Below are positions 8,102-16,231 of a DNA stretch of 64,000 nt, one piece after another. The translations under genes and the position numbers were made by a program. The notes under the pieces are model-generated. The model had not been told where the DNA came from and did no database searches. It saw only the letters and a list, made by a program, of their open reading frames with translations. The first letter of the stretch is position 1, and the number at the start of each line of letters is the position of its first letter. This DNA comes from Streptacidiphilus sp. ASG 303. Lineage in GTDB: Bacteria; Actinomycetota; Actinomycetes; Streptomycetales; Streptomycetaceae. Location of the stretch: the NCBI RefSeq assembly GCF_020991365.1, contig NZ_JAJLRA010000001.1, positions 62,001 through 126,000 on the forward strand. The letters are read 5' to 3'.

Positions 8102-9343
8102 TCAGGCCGCCGCCAGGTCCGCCAGCACCTCCCTGGCCGCCCGCGCCCCGGACGCCAGCGCGCCCTGGACGGAGCCCGTGGCCCGGTGGTCGCCGCACAC
8201 GTACCGGCCCGGCGCGAACCGCGTGGTCCGGGTGAGCGGCCACGGCGGGGCCATCGCCGGGAGCGCCTCGGCCACCGGGTACTCGGCGACCGGCTCCCAG
8301 GCGGCGGTGTCGGTCCCGTACAGGTCGGCCAGCCGCCGCCGGACCTCGGCCTCGCGGCCCCCGCCGCCCAGCACCGAGGTGGACACCAGGGCCCGGCCGG
8401 CCGGGGCGAGGCCGCGGCAGACCTCGCTCAGCACCACCGTGTTGAGCACCCCGCCCTCGGTGTCCACGAGCAGCGTGGGCTCGGCGAGCGGCGCGGTCGG
8501 GGCCGCGTGGTAGTAGGTGGTCACCGCCCGGGTGTCCGGGACGGCGAGCCCGGGCAGCAGGACGGCGGCCGCCGCCGGGCCGGTGGCCACGACCACGGCG
8601 CGGGCCGCCTGCTCGCGGCCGCCGCTGAGCAGGGCGCCCTCCCCGGTCAGCCCCTCGACGGGCTGCTCCAGCCGGACGGTGCCCCGGGGCAGGGCTTCGG
8701 CGAGGGCGGCGGGCGCCGCGCCGATGCCCGCCGCGGGCAGGCACAGGGTGCCGCGCAGCATGGAGCGCCAGACCAGGTGGAAGAACCGGCCGGAGGTCTC
8801 CAGGCGGTCCTCCAGGAACACCCCGGAGAGGAAGGGCCGGAAGAAGGTCTCCACCAGGGCCTCGGAGACCCCCGCCCGGGCCAGGGCCTCCCGGGTGGTG
8901 ACGTCCGCCGACCGGCGCAGCACCGCGGGCGGCAGCAGCATGTCGCGGCCGCTGAGGACGGCGAGCGCGGCCAGGTCCCGCGGCGAGGCGAGGCGGCCCG
9001 ACACCAGGTCGGCGGAGTCGCGGGGCCTGCGGGTGGGGTCGGTGAAGCGCAGCCTGCCGCGCGGGGTGTGCAGCAGCGCGCCCGGCGTGAAGGGGTGCAG
9101 CCGCAGGGACCGCAGGTCGAACCGGCGCCGCACCTGGGGGTAGGAGGTGTTGAAGACCTGGAAGCCGCGGTCCAGCCGGAACCCGTCGCGGACGTCGGTG
9201 CGCATGCGCCCGCCGACCCCGTCGGACGCCTCCGCCACCCGCACCTTCAGGCCGGCGGCCGCCAGGTCGGCGGCGCAGGCGAGGCCTGCCATGCCGGCGC
9301 CCACCACCAGCACGTCGATCGGGTCGTTGTCCGCCGCCGCCAT
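8102..9343 (-). CDS. FAD-dependent amine-oxidase / phytoene-desaturase-like oxidoreductase
   Basis: A 413-residue flavoprotein. The ATG at 9343 has an ACGGAGACC ribosome site, and the FAD-binding loop VVGAGMAGLACAADLAAAG begins about 12 residues in, followed by the EASDGVGGRM second dinucleotide motif. The C-terminal block YVCGDHRATGSVQGALASGARAA closes the FAD site. The pattern fits the NAD(P)/FAD-dependent amine-oxidase and carotenoid-desaturase superfamily. No carotenoid genes lie nearby, so the substrate is open. It runs in the same direction as the STAS gene but is 207 bases upstream of it, and is probably a separate unit. Confidence 0.9.
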   Translation of the reverse strand: MAAADNDPIDVLVVGAGMAGLACAADLAAAGLKVRVAEASDGVGGRMRTDVRDGFRLDRGFQVFNTSYPQVRRRFDLRSLRLHPFTPGALLHTPRGRLRFTDPTRRPRDSADLVSGRLASPRDLAALAVLSGRDMLLPPAVLRRSADVTTREALARAGVSEALVETFFRPFLSGVFLEDRLETSGRFFHLVWRSMLRGTLCLPAAGIGAAPAALAEALPRGTVRLEQPVEGLTGEGALLSGGREQAARAVVVATGPAAAAVLLPGLAVPDTRAVTTYYHAAPTAPLAEPTLLVDTEGGVLNTVVLSEVCRGLAPAGRALVSTSVLGGGGREAEVRRRLADLYGTDTAAWEPVAEYPVAEALPAMAPPWPLTRTTRFAPGRYVCGDHRATGSVQGALASGARAAREVLADLAAA

Positions 9344-9511
9344 CGTGGTCTCCGTCCGCCGGGTCCGTCGCAGTGCTGCCGCCACGGTAGGGGGCGCGGC
9401 CGCCGTGGCCGAGGCGACGCGCGGCGGCACGGGCCCGCGGCCGTCCGGGCCCGGGGGCCGGACCGGCCGTCCGGGCCCGGGCCGTCCCGGGCCGGGCCGG
9501 GCCGGGCCGGG

Positions 9512-9814
9512 TCAGTCCTGGACGCTGCTGCGGTTCTGGTAGGCCAGGTCGGCGTACTCGGGATGGCGCCCCATCCAGCCCGCGATGAACGGGCAGGTCG
9601 CCAGGACCGCCAGGTCCCGGGCCCGGGCGTCGTCCAGCGCGGCACGGGCCAGCGCACTGCCGACGCCGCGCCCCTCGAAGGCCGGATCGACCTCGGTGTG
9701 CGGGTAGACCACGAGGTTCTCGCTGCGGATGTACTCGGCGAAGCCCGCCAGGCGGTCCCCCTCCCTGGCCTCGAAGCGGCTCCGCCCGGGGGCGTCGGTC
9801 ACGGCGATGTCCAT
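9512..9814 (-). CDS. GNAT-type N-acetyltransferase, YidJ/YjdJ-like
   Basis: A 100-residue mini-GNAT domain. It starts at 9814 behind an AAGGAGAG ribosome site. Core features are DRLAGFAEYI (beta strands), TEVDPAFEGRGVGSALARAALDDAR (acetyl-CoA loop with the (R/Q)GxGxG-type signature), and LAVLATCPFIAGWMGRHPEYADLAYQ, the hallmark end of this small acetyltransferase family. Family members are short single-domain proteins with unknown acceptors. It is convergent on nothing and divergent from the YihY membrane gene at 10028. GGGCC-rich direct repeats just downstream (about 9430-9511) probably form its terminator. Confidence 0.88.
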   Translation of the reverse strand: MDIAVTDAPGRSRFEAREGDRLAGFAEYIRSENLVVYPHTEVDPAFEGRGVGSALARAALDDARARDLAVLATCPFIAGWMGRHPEYADLAYQNRSSVQD

Positions 9815-10027
9815 CGGCTCTCCTTGCGCTGGTCGGCCGCGGCGGTCCGCCGCCCCGGCCGGTCGGCGGGCCCCGGTGGCCGGCCGCCCGCGGGATGCAC
9901 CGTACCCGCCCCCGCGGCCGACACCCCGGTTCCGTCCTGCGGACGGGCCCGGCGGGGCGCGATCGGGCAGGGTGGACGCAGGGGGCCGGCGGCGAGGCGT
10001 CGAGGAGCGGCGGGTGTCACAGGTGCG

Positions 10028-10975
10028 ATGCGGGTACGGCGCCCGCGGGGTCCCCCGGTGAGGGCGCGGGAGCGGGCGGCGCGGCTGCGCCGGACCGTCC
10101 GGGCGCTGTGGTCGCGGATCCCCCTCCTCCCGCGGGTGGCCGAGCAGCTGCTGCGGGTCGACGTGCTGGACAACGGGACGCGGCTGGCCGCGCAGGTGTT
10201 CCTGGCCGCGCTGCCGGCGCTCCTCGTCTTCAGCGCGTTCGCGCCCGCGCCCGTGCGGGACGAGCTGCTGTCCTCCCTGCGGAGCGAGTTCGGGCTGCGC
10301 GGCGAGTCGCTGGAGCTGGTCAAGCAGCTGCTGCAGTCGCCGGACGGGGTGACGCGGGAGACGTTCGGGGTGGTCGGCGCGGTGGTGACGCTGGTCTCGG
10401 CGACGGCGTGCAGCCGGGCCCTGCAGCGGGTGTGCGAGCGGGCGTGGCGGCTGCCGCGGTCGGGCCTGCGGATCGCGGCGTGGCGGTGGCCGGTCTGGCT
10501 GGCGGTGTGGCTGGCGGTGTTCGTGCTCCAGGGGCCGCTGCGCAACGGGTTCGGCGTGGGGCCGCTGCTGGGGGTGCCGCTCGTCCTGCTGGTCGACGTC
10601 CTGCTGTGGTGGTGGACCCAGCACCTGCTGCTGGGCGGCCGGGTGCCGTGGAGGCCGCTGCTGCCGGGGGCCGTGCTGTGCGCGGTCTCCGTGGTGGTGC
10701 TGAGCGGGGCGGCGCGCCTGTACCTGCCCCGGGCCCTGGACCGCGCCGTCCGGCAGTTCGGGGCGTACGGCGCGGTGTTCACGCTGCTCTCCTGGCTGAT
10801 CGTGGTCGGCGCGGCCGTGACGGCGTCCGTCAGCCTGGGGTACGTCCTCGCGTCGGAGGGGACGGTGGTGCGGCTGCTGGCGGCGCGGGGGCGGGAGGGC
10901 CGGGCCGACGGGCGCACACGGGCCGGCGGGGCCCGGACCGGGTCCGGGCCCCGCCGGTGGCGGTGGCGCTGGTGA
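10028..10975 (+). CDS. YihY/BrkB-family inner membrane protein
   Basis: About 315 residues with several hydrophobic helices (around 55-75, 115-135, 155-200, 215-235 and 250-275), typical of the YihY/UPF0761 family once mislabelled ribonuclease BN. Family-like elements are VLDNGTRLAAQVFLAALPALLVFSAF near the N-terminus, WWTQHLLLGGRVPWRPLLPGA, and YGAVFTLLSWLIVVGAAV. ATG 10028 follows AGGTG; GTG 10058 is an alternative. The C-terminus is Arg/Gly-rich. A second family member is encoded at 18705. Function in the membrane is unknown. Confidence 0.85.
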   Translation: MRVRRPRGPPVRARERAARLRRTVRALWSRIPLLPRVAEQLLRVDVLDNGTRLAAQVFLAALPALLVFSAFAPAPVRDELLSSLRSEFGLRGESLELVKQLLQSPDGVTRETFGVVGAVVTLVSATACSRALQRVCERAWRLPRSGLRIAAWRWPVWLAVWLAVFVLQGPLRNGFGVGPLLGVPLVLLVDVLLWWWTQHLLLGGRVPWRPLLPGAVLCAVSVVVLSGAARLYLPRALDRAVRQFGAYGAVFTLLSWLIVVGAAVTASVSLGYVLASEGTVVRLLAARGREGRADGRTRAGGARTGSGPRRWRWRW

Positions 10976-10982
10976 TGGAACG

Positions 10983-11279
10983 TCAGAAGACGATCGCCAC
11001 GTTGTTGCCGAAGCCGCCGAAGCCGCCGTAGCCGCCGAAGCCGAAGAGGCCGCCGTAGCCGAGTCCGCGGTTTCCGAAGCCGTAGCCGCCGCCGTAACCG
11101 CCGTAACCGCCGTAACCGCCGCCGTAGCCCCCGTGGCCGCGGTGGTGGCCGTGGTGGTGGCCGTGGTGGTGGCCGCGGTGGCCCCAGGAGGAGGCGCTGG
11201 CGGTGCCGGCGAGCGGGACCACGGTGACGGCCGCGGCGAGGGCCGCGGTGGCGGCGATGCGGGTGATGCGCTTGCTCAT
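10983..11279 (-). CDS. Small secreted Gly/His/Tyr-rich protein
   Basis: A 98-residue precursor starting at ATG (11279) with a GAAGGGAAG ribosome site. Residues 1-29 are a clear signal peptide (MSKRITRIAATAALAAAVTVVPLAGTASA). The mature part begins with a histidine-rich block (HRGHHHGHHHGHHRGHGG), then repeats of GGYGGYGGGYG and ends in GFGGYGGFGGFGNNVAIVF. Histidine clusters could bind metals and Gly-Tyr repeats suggest a flexible, perhaps surface-associated chain; both are inferences from composition. It is convergent with the YihY gene only seven bases away. Compare the 52-residue Gly/Trp/Tyr-rich protein at 35801. Confidence 0.82.
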   Translation of the reverse strand: MSKRITRIAATAALAAAVTVVPLAGTASASSWGHRGHHHGHHHGHHRGHGGYGGGYGGYGGYGGGYGFGNRGLGYGGLFGFGGYGGFGGFGNNVAIVF

Positions 11280-11660
11280 GGTTCTTCCCTTCGGGTTGAT
11301 CCGAACAACCGGTGGCACGAACGTAAGCAAGTTCGAACCCGGCCCGCACGCCGGCGACTCCCCTGAGTCACCTCCAGGACACGCTCCGCTTCCCCCGCAC
11401 ACGGGGCGTCACCGCAGGTCAGAGGGGCGAGAGGAGCGAATCGAGGCCGCCGGGCGCAGGGGCGCCCCGCTAGACCGTCCGGGGCACGCGACCCGACGTG
11501 GCCGCACCGGGGATCCGCCCGCGGACGCGGGAGGCGGGACGCCCCCGCAGGAACGCCGGGGTCGCCGCCCGCCCGCGGCGCGCCGACGGCCCCGGGCGGG
11601 CGGCGCGCCGCGGACTGCCCCGTACGCCCGGGGTCCGGCGGCCCCGCCGGAGGGGGTGCG
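11280..11660. other. Promoter-bearing gap
   Basis: About 380 bases upstream of the secreted Gly/His-rich gene and downstream of the TetR gene. It contains a dyad CGAAC-N8-GTTCG at 11318-11335 and an imperfect hairpin GGCGACTC/GAGTCACC at 11353-11372, both upstream of the secreted gene. Either could be an operator or leader element. Nothing coding was accepted. Confidence 0.4.
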
Positions 11661-12269
11661 TCACATGCCGCGGAGCAGCAGGCGGAGCACGTCCACCGCG
11701 CGGCGGACGTCGCGGTCGGTACCGGTGATCACATCGCTGTAGACGAAGGCCTCGCCGAGGCGGACGGCGGCGTACGCCAGGGTGTCGAGGTCGATGGCGG
11801 GCCGGAAGGAGCCCCGCTCCTCCGCGGCCCGGAACATGTCGCGCACGGCGGCGACCAGGCGCGTCTGGACCACGCCGTGCCGCGAGGTGAGCACCCGCAG
11901 GGCGAGCTCGGGATCGCGGAGCAGGAAGCGGCGCAGGGGGGCGGACTCGTCGACCGCGACCACGAAGCGTTCGAACACCTCGACGAGGTAGGGCGCCCCG
12001 TCGCCGCGCGCCTGATCGCGCGCCCACGCGAGCGTCCGCCCGGTGAGGTCCCAGAGAACCTCGCCGAGGAGCAGCTCCCTGTTGCCCGCCCACCGGTAGA
12101 CGGTCGCCCGGGAGACGCCGAGCGCGTCGGCCAGCTCCCGCATCTCGAACAGGCCGTCCACCCGGAAGCGGGCCCGGGCGAGCTCCAGCAGGTCGTCCCT
12201 GCTCGGAGGGGGTGTGCAATCCCGCTCCGGGGCCGTCGGCGGCGGCTTCCCTTCCGTCCTGTGCGACAC
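11661..12269 (-). CDS. TetR-family regulator, QsdR-like
   Basis: A 202-residue regulator starting at GTG (12269). The N-terminal helix-turn-helix reads LLELARARFRVDGLFEMRELADALGVSRATVYRWAGNRELLLGEVLW (about 25-72). That WAGNRELLLGEVLW ending resembles the QsdR subgroup of TetR proteins. The remaining helical domain (to LRLLLRGM) would bind a small ligand. A 15-base dyad CACAC-N5-GTGTG overlaps its start codon, which suggests autoregulation. The divergent neighbour is an RsbW-like ATPase gene; whether it is controlled by this protein is unknown. Confidence 0.88.
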   Translation of the reverse strand: MSHRTEGKPPPTAPERDCTPPPSRDDLLELARARFRVDGLFEMRELADALGVSRATVYRWAGNRELLLGEVLWDLTGRTLAWARDQARGDGAPYLVEVFERFVVAVDESAPLRRFLLRDPELALRVLTSRHGVVQTRLVAAVRDMFRAAEERGSFRPAIDLDTLAYAAVRLGEAFVYSDVITGTDRDVRRAVDVLRLLLRGM

Positions 12270-12281
12270 ACCGCTAGTGTG
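12267..12281. promoter_or_regulatory. Dyad at TetR gene start
   Basis: CACAC-CGCTA-GTGTG, five-base arms, overlapping the GTG start of the TetR gene and lying in the divergent promoter region. A possible autoregulatory operator; short arms keep confidence low. Confidence 0.35.
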
Positions 12282-12425
12282 CCTTATGGGACATTTCGCC
12301 GCCGCGTCTCACGGCGGGCCCGCCTCGGCGGCGAACAGCCGCCCCGCCCGGACCGCCGCGCCTCCGGCCCGTCCCGGACCGATCCGCGGCCTCCGCGCCG
12401 CGGCCCCCCACAGACTGGAGCGGGC

Positions 12426-12986
12426 ATGGTGATGCCGTCCCTCTTCGACCCGGGCGCACGCGCGGGCCTCTTCCCCCTGCCGGGGGCCGGCGGCGGACCG
12501 CCGGTGACGCGGGGGCGGCCGCCGTCGCCCTGCACGGTCCCCCGGCAGGGGGGCGCCGGGGCGGACCGGACGGACGGGTGCGCCGCACAGGCCGCCTCCG
12601 TGACGTGGTCCTTCCCCGCGCAGGCCCTCCACGCCCACCTGGCGCGCCGCTGGCTGCAGTCCCTGCTGGACCTGTCCTGGCGCGACGGGGACGCGGTCGA
12701 CCGTGCGGTGCACGTCTTCGGCGAGATCGCCTCCAACGCGGTGGAGCACGCCGGGGGCCGGATGACCGTGCACGTGTCGGTCTGCGGCCACGCCCTGCGC
12801 TGCGAGGTCGAGGACCCCAGCCCGCGGCTGCCGGAGCCCACCGACGCGGCGGCCGACGACGAGCACCACCGGGGCCTGCCGCTGGTGCGGGCGCTGCTGG
12901 GCGCGCCGCCGGAGATCCGCCGCACGCCCGACGGCAAGGTGGTGGCGTTCACCGTCCGCGCCGACGGGGCGCCCGTCGCCGCGTGA
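12426..12986 (+). CDS. RsbW-like ATP-binding regulatory protein
   Basis: A 186-residue protein of the anti-sigma-factor kinase-like ATPase family common in Streptomyces. ATG 12426 sits behind a GGAG site. After a disordered Gly/Pro N-terminus (1-58), the GHKL ATPase fold shows VHVFGEIASNAVEHA (N box with conserved Glu and Asn), CEVEDPSPRLPEP (G1-like) and a GLPLVRALL segment (G2-like). Such proteins bind antagonists with STAS domains or act as soluble signalling partners; the STAS protein at 7451 is a candidate. It is divergent from the TetR gene across about 155 bases. Confidence 0.85.
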   Translation: MVMPSLFDPGARAGLFPLPGAGGGPPVTRGRPPSPCTVPRQGGAGADRTDGCAAQAASVTWSFPAQALHAHLARRWLQSLLDLSWRDGDAVDRAVHVFGEIASNAVEHAGGRMTVHVSVCGHALRCEVEDPSPRLPEPTDAAADDEHHRGLPLVRALLGAPPEIRRTPDGKVVAFTVRADGAPVAA

Positions 12987-13087
12987 GGACCGTCCGGGCC
13001 GGCCCCGGGGCGCGGAGCGCGGTACCGGGCGGGCTCCGCCGGGGGGCGGGCCGACCGGAGGGGAGGCCCCGGCGCCGGGCGGGCGCC

Positions 13088-13108
13088 GGCCCCGCGGACG
13101 GCGGGGCC
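13088..13108. terminator. Hairpin between convergent genes
   Basis: Perfect eight-base arms GGCCCCGC and GCGGGGCC with a five-base loop, placed between the RsbW-like gene and the convergent 131-residue unknown gene. Confidence 0.45.
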
Positions 13109-13117
13109 CGGAGCGGG

Positions 13118-13513
13118 TCAGCCGAGGAGGGCGGGCAGGACGGCCGGCCGGAGGGCGGCGGGGACCAGCGGCGGTACCGGGTCCGGCCAGGAGACCGGGG
13201 GCGCCGCGCAGCGGACCGCCCGTACGCCGACGGTGTAGCAGACCTCGTCCTGCTGGAGGTCGACGGCGACGATGCGCCCCGCGTGCAGTCCGCGGAGCCC
13301 GTCGGCGTAGCGGGCCGGATCGCCGAGCCAGTCGCGGACCGTGGTGGGGGCGGGCGGGTCCAGCTGCTCGGCGATCGCCGTCAGCCGGGCGTAGAGCCAG
13401 TCCATCGCCGCCTCCGCGGTCGCTGTGAACTGGCCGCCGAGGGCGTAGGTGCGCCGCTCGCCCGCCACCTGCGCCGCGGAACTGGTGCACCAGAACGCCG
13501 TCGAGGAAACCAC
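13118..13513 (-). CDS. Unknown 131-residue protein
   Basis: Unrecognised protein. GTG at 13513 is favoured over the longer frame because an AGGAG site lies seven bases upstream. Residues 1-90 look globular: VVSSTAFWCTSSAAQVAGERRTYALGG, then FTATAEAAMDWLYARLTAIAEQLDPP, then VRDWLGDPARYADGLRGLHAGRIVAVDLQQDEVCYTVG. The C-terminus is Pro/Ala/Val-rich. No membrane segment or catalytic motif is apparent. Upstream the base composition is locally lower in GC, with overlapping short dyads (TGCCA-N6-TGGCA near 13553) that may be its promoter or operator. Confidence 0.72.
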   Translation of the reverse strand: MVSSTAFWCTSSAAQVAGERRTYALGGQFTATAEAAMDWLYARLTAIAEQLDPPAPTTVRDWLGDPARYADGLRGLHAGRIVAVDLQQDEVCYTVGVRAVRCAAPPVSWPDPVPPLVPAALRPAVLPALLG

Positions 13514-13918
13514 GGGGCTACTCCTGCTGTCCGACCGGGGATGCTCACGATGGTGCCATGCACTTGGCATATGCATGACGAGTTTCGGCGACTCGGCGGC
13601 GCCCGCTTCGCCCGGAGGGTGCTCAGCGCGCGCGGGGGGCGCGCCGGCGCGCGCCGAGGGAGGGGGCCGCGGGGGGCGCGCCCGCCTCGGGGGCGGCGGC
13701 GCGGGAGAGGCCGGCGGAGACGCCGGCGGGGGCGGCCGGCCGCGGAGCGGGGCCGGATGCGTGAGCGATGGAGAGCACGGCTGGATTCTGCCCGCTCCGG
13801 GACGGCGTCGGAGCAGTTGGCGGACTCTGCGGGACGGGAGCCGTCCGCTGTGGTAGACCGGCGCGCCCCCGCACCGGGAGCGGTGCGGGGGCGCGCGGAG
13901 GAGGCGGTTCTGCGGGTG
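13514..13918. other. Gap with operator-like dyads and a strong hairpin
   Basis: About 405 bases between two minus-strand genes. At 13553-13575 overlapping inverted repeats (TGCCA-N6-TGGCA; ATGCA/TGCAT) lie in an AT-richer patch upstream of the 131-residue gene. The other end carries the 13861-13896 terminator. The middle is GC-biased sequence with no accepted gene. Confidence 0.45.
13861..13896 (-). terminator. Strong hairpin after 70-residue gene
   Basis: Fifteen-base perfect arms (GCGCGCCCCCGCACC and complement) with a six-base loop, starting 22 bases beyond the stop of the small gene at 13919. Confidence 0.75.
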
Positions 13919-14131
13919 TCAGGCGGCCGTGCACAGCCCGCCGCGGGGGACGGAGCGCAGGGCGTCGAGGGCGGCCAGGTAGCCGGTCTGCAGGCGCTGC
14001 AGTTCGAGGACGGCCTCGGGGGGCCAGTCGGTGCGACGCGCGGCGAAGGCCCGCACGGCGTCGTTGGCCGCGTCGAGGTCGCGCTGGAGCGCGCGGGTGT
14101 CGCGCGCCGCGTCGGAGAGTGCTTCGTACAT
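13919..14131 (-). CDS. Small helical unknown protein
   Basis: A 70-residue protein of unknown role: MYEALSDAARDTRALQRDLDAANDAVRAFAARRTDWPPEAVLELQRLQTGYLAALDALRSVP and a short tail. It is predicted to be nearly all helical, with heptad-like spacing in the first half, so a coiled coil is possible. The ATG at 14131 is chosen because a -10-like TACCCT lies exactly seven bases upstream, the layout of a leaderless Streptomyces mRNA; the longer frame has no start signal. It is divergent from the aldo/keto reductase gene across 95 bases and followed by a strong hairpin. Confidence 0.7.
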   Translation of the reverse strand: MYEALSDAARDTRALQRDLDAANDAVRAFAARRTDWPPEAVLELQRLQTGYLAALDALRSVPRGGLCTAA

Positions 14132-14138
14132 GTGCCCC

Positions 14139-14144
14139 AGGGTA
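14139..14144 (-). promoter_or_regulatory. -10 element, leaderless layout
   Basis: TACCCT on the minus strand, seven bases before the ATG at 14131. Matches TANNNT and predicts transcription starting at or next to the start codon. Confidence 0.5.
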
Positions 14145-14189
14145 GGGGACGGGTCGGACACCGGCGCGGGGTTTTCCCGGGCGTGTGCG

Positions 14190-14219
14190 TTTGCAATAGA
14201 AGGCGTCCGCAATTAGTGT
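14190..14219 (+). promoter_or_regulatory. Housekeeping-type promoter of aldo/keto reductase gene
   Basis: TTTGCA at 14190-14195, an 18-base spacer, then TAGTGT at 14214-14219. The ATG begins seven bases later, so the transcript may be leaderless, although AGGGG also precedes the start. Confidence 0.6.
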
Positions 14220-14226
14220 CAGGGGC

Positions 14227-15054
14227 ATGAACTCCATCCCCACCGTCACTCTCAACAACGGCGTCCGGATCCCGCAGCTCGGCTTCGGCGTCTTCCAGGT
14301 CCCCGACGAGGAGACGGCCGCGGCGGTCGGCACCGCCCTGGAGGCCGGATACCGCAGCATCGACACGGCTGCCGTGTACGGCAACGAGAAGGGGGTCGGC
14401 GACGCCCTGGCCGCCTCCGGGCTCCCCCGCTCGGAGGTCTTCGTCACCACCAAGCTGTGGAACGACGCCCAGGGCTACGACTCCACGCTGGCCGCCTTCG
14501 ACGAGAGCCTGGCCAAGCTCCGGCTCGACCACGTCGACCTGTACCTGATCCACTGGCCCACCCCTGCCCGGGACCGCTACCTGGACACCTGGCGGGCCTT
14601 CGAGAAGCTGCTGGCCGACGGCCGCACCCGCGCCATCGGCGTCTCCAACTTCACCCCCGCCCACCTGCGGCGGCTGATGGACCACTCGGGCGTCGTCCCC
14701 GCCCTCAACCAGGTGGAGCTGCACCCGCACCTCCAGCAGGCCGAGCTGCGGGCCTTCCACGCCGAGCACGGCATCGCCACCGAGGCGTGGAGCCCGCTGG
14801 CGCAGGGCGGCGAGCTGCTCGAGGACCCCGCGGTGGCCGCGGTCGCGGAGAAGCACGGCACCACCCCCGCCCAGGCGGTGCTGCGCTGGCACCTCCAGCT
14901 CGGCAACGTGGTGATCCCCAAGTCGGTCACCCCGGAGCGGATCCGCGCCAACATCGACGTCACGGGCTTCGAGCTGGACGCGGACGACATGGCGGCGATC
15001 GGGGCCCTGGAGTCCGGCACCCGGATCGGTCCGGACCCGGACGCCTTCAACTGA
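14227..15054 (+). CDS. Aldo/keto reductase
   Basis: A 275-residue NADPH-dependent carbonyl reductase of the AKR superfamily, most like the 2,5-diketo-D-gluconate reductase group. It has the usual length and a full (beta/alpha)8 barrel. The catalytic tetrad is D46, Y51, K76 and H109, seen in SIDTAAVYGNE, TTKLWN and LIHWP. Cofactor-binding elements include GVSNF, NQVELHP and IPKSVTPERIRANI near the C-terminus. Transcription appears leaderless. It is divergent from a small helical protein and convergent, through a 16-base hairpin, on an unknown gene. Physiological substrate not predictable. Confidence 0.95.
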   Translation: MNSIPTVTLNNGVRIPQLGFGVFQVPDEETAAAVGTALEAGYRSIDTAAVYGNEKGVGDALAASGLPRSEVFVTTKLWNDAQGYDSTLAAFDESLAKLRLDHVDLYLIHWPTPARDRYLDTWRAFEKLLADGRTRAIGVSNFTPAHLRRLMDHSGVVPALNQVELHPHLQQAELRAFHAEHGIATEAWSPLAQGGELLEDPAVAAVAEKHGTTPAQAVLRWHLQLGNVVIPKSVTPERIRANIDVTGFELDADDMAAIGALESGTRIGPDPDAFN

Positions 15055-15104
15055 CGCCCCCGCGCCGCGCCCCGGACCACCGGGGCACGGCGCCGGGTAC
15101 GGGC

Positions 15105-15139
15105 CCGGGGCCCGCAGGTCGGCGACCTGCGGGCCCCGG
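15105..15139. terminator. Strong bidirectional hairpin
   Basis: Sixteen-base perfect arms (CCGGGGCCCGCAGGTC and complement) with a three-base loop, between the aldo/keto reductase and the convergent gene at 15169. Confidence 0.8.
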
Positions 15140-15168
15140 CCCGCGCACCGGGCGGGTGGGCCGCCGGG

Positions 15169-15789
15169 TCAGCCCGTGGCCGGGCGCTGCCTGGGCAGCG
15201 CGGAGCGGAGCGGGCCCGCCGCCACGCCCGGGGAGGCGGCGGCCGAGGCGCGGCGGCGCCGGGGGCGCACGCAGGCCGTCCGCAGCGCCTGCTCGACCAG
15301 CTTGACCTGCTCCAGCATGGCCCGGGCCCACTCCCGCTCGCGGATGTAGAGCTCCGAGGCCGGCTGCACCGGCACCAGGACCGGCTCCGGCCGCGCCGCC
15401 GGCCCGGCGGCGGGGACGGGACCGGCGGCGGACGGACCGGCGACGGTCCGCAGCCCGGCGTGCATGGCGGCGACGTCGGCCTCCAGCCGCAGCCGGACCA
15501 TCCGGGCCAGCTCCACGGGGTACCGGTGCAGCAGCTCCTCGTGCCACCAGCGGGCCGGGGCGAGTTCGAACAGCCACGCCTTGGCGGACTGCTGGAACCC
15601 GGCCGAGGTGGGCGGGCAGACGGCTCCGGGCCAGTGGGGGGACGGTACGGAGGCTCCGGGGCCGCACGGCCGCAGCTCGGCACGGGCGGGGGTAGGCCGT
15701 GCCGCGGCCTGCCGTCCCGGGACGGACCGGCCGGGAACCGGGCGGCGGGGGTCGGGGGTGGGCTCCTGCGGGGGTGTCGGACGTGCCAC
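15169..15789 (-). CDS. Unknown protein, family shared with 18317 and 32293 genes
   Basis: A 206-residue protein starting at GTG (15789) with an AAGGGAG site. A Pro/Arg-rich N-terminus (1-65) is followed by a helical core: AKAWLFELAPARWWHEELL, then HRYPVELARMVRLRLEADV, then AAMHAGLR (about 69-115). A Pro/Ala linker and a second helix SELYIREREWARAMLEQVKLVEQALR follow. The core aligns by eye with the proteins at 18317 and 32293 (W-x-x-x-L-x-P-A, then H-x-x-P-x-x-L-A-R, then E-A-x-(V/I/L)), so the three look paralogous. No enzyme motif is visible. Function unknown. Confidence 0.75.
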   Translation of the reverse strand: MARPTPPQEPTPDPRRPVPGRSVPGRQAAARPTPARAELRPCGPGASVPSPHWPGAVCPPTSAGFQQSAKAWLFELAPARWWHEELLHRYPVELARMVRLRLEADVAAMHAGLRTVAGPSAAGPVPAAGPAARPEPVLVPVQPASELYIREREWARAMLEQVKLVEQALRTACVRPRRRRASAAASPGVAAGPLRSALPRQRPATG

Positions 15790-16231
15790 GTGTTGCTCCC
15801 TTGCTGCTCACCGTCCCGGTCCGGACACGGCACGCACGGGGGTGCGGTGCGGCGGCCGGGCATCCCGGTCCGGAGGGGGCGCCCGGCAGGACCGGACGCG
15901 GCGGGGGCCTGGCCGCGGCCCGGACGGCCGCTCCCCCGCGCCGGTACCGGCCGGTCCCGGCCGCGTACGGCCGTACCGGCATCCTGCCGGGTGGTAGGAA
16001 ACGAAACGTAACCTACTCCCCGAAATACGCACAAGGGGTGTCCTACCACCCGGTACGTCCGGCGCCCCGGGGTCCCCGGGGCGGCTGCCCCGCAGGTGGG
16101 GCGGCGGTTGCGGGTTTCGGACGTGTCGCTTCCTGCGGAGAATTCGGTGAAACCCCGCCCGAAGGTGAGCGAAGTCGTTATAAGGGGAGGGTCGCGGTCG
16201 GCGCGCGGGGAGAGCGGTCAGGGAGAGGTGG
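15790..16231. other. Divergent regulatory gap upstream of diguanylate cyclase gene
   Basis: About 440 bases between divergent genes. It holds the long inverted repeat at 15987-16053 in an AT-richer patch, and a -10-like TATAAG at 16179-16184, about 50 bases before the diguanylate cyclase start. No coding sequence accepted. Confidence 0.5.
15987..16053. promoter_or_regulatory. 13-bp inverted repeat with 41-base spacer
   Basis: Arms CCGGGTGGTAGGA (15987-15999) and its exact complement (16041-16053). Arm centres are 54 bases apart, close to five helical turns. A third related GTAACCTAC sits between them at about 16008-16016. The spacing is too wide for a simple terminator, and the divergent setting suggests a paired operator. 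Confidence 0.5.

Noticed and set aside
6452..10027. Upstream extension of the YihY-protein frame
   Set aside because: It crosses three well-supported minus-strand genes and is compositionally biased. The YihY protein starts near 10028.
11341..11402. Possible cyclic-di-AMP-type riboswitch upstream of the secreted Gly/His-rich gene
   Set aside because: There is one imperfect hairpin and some GGGGA-like runs, but not the conserved core of a known riboswitch.
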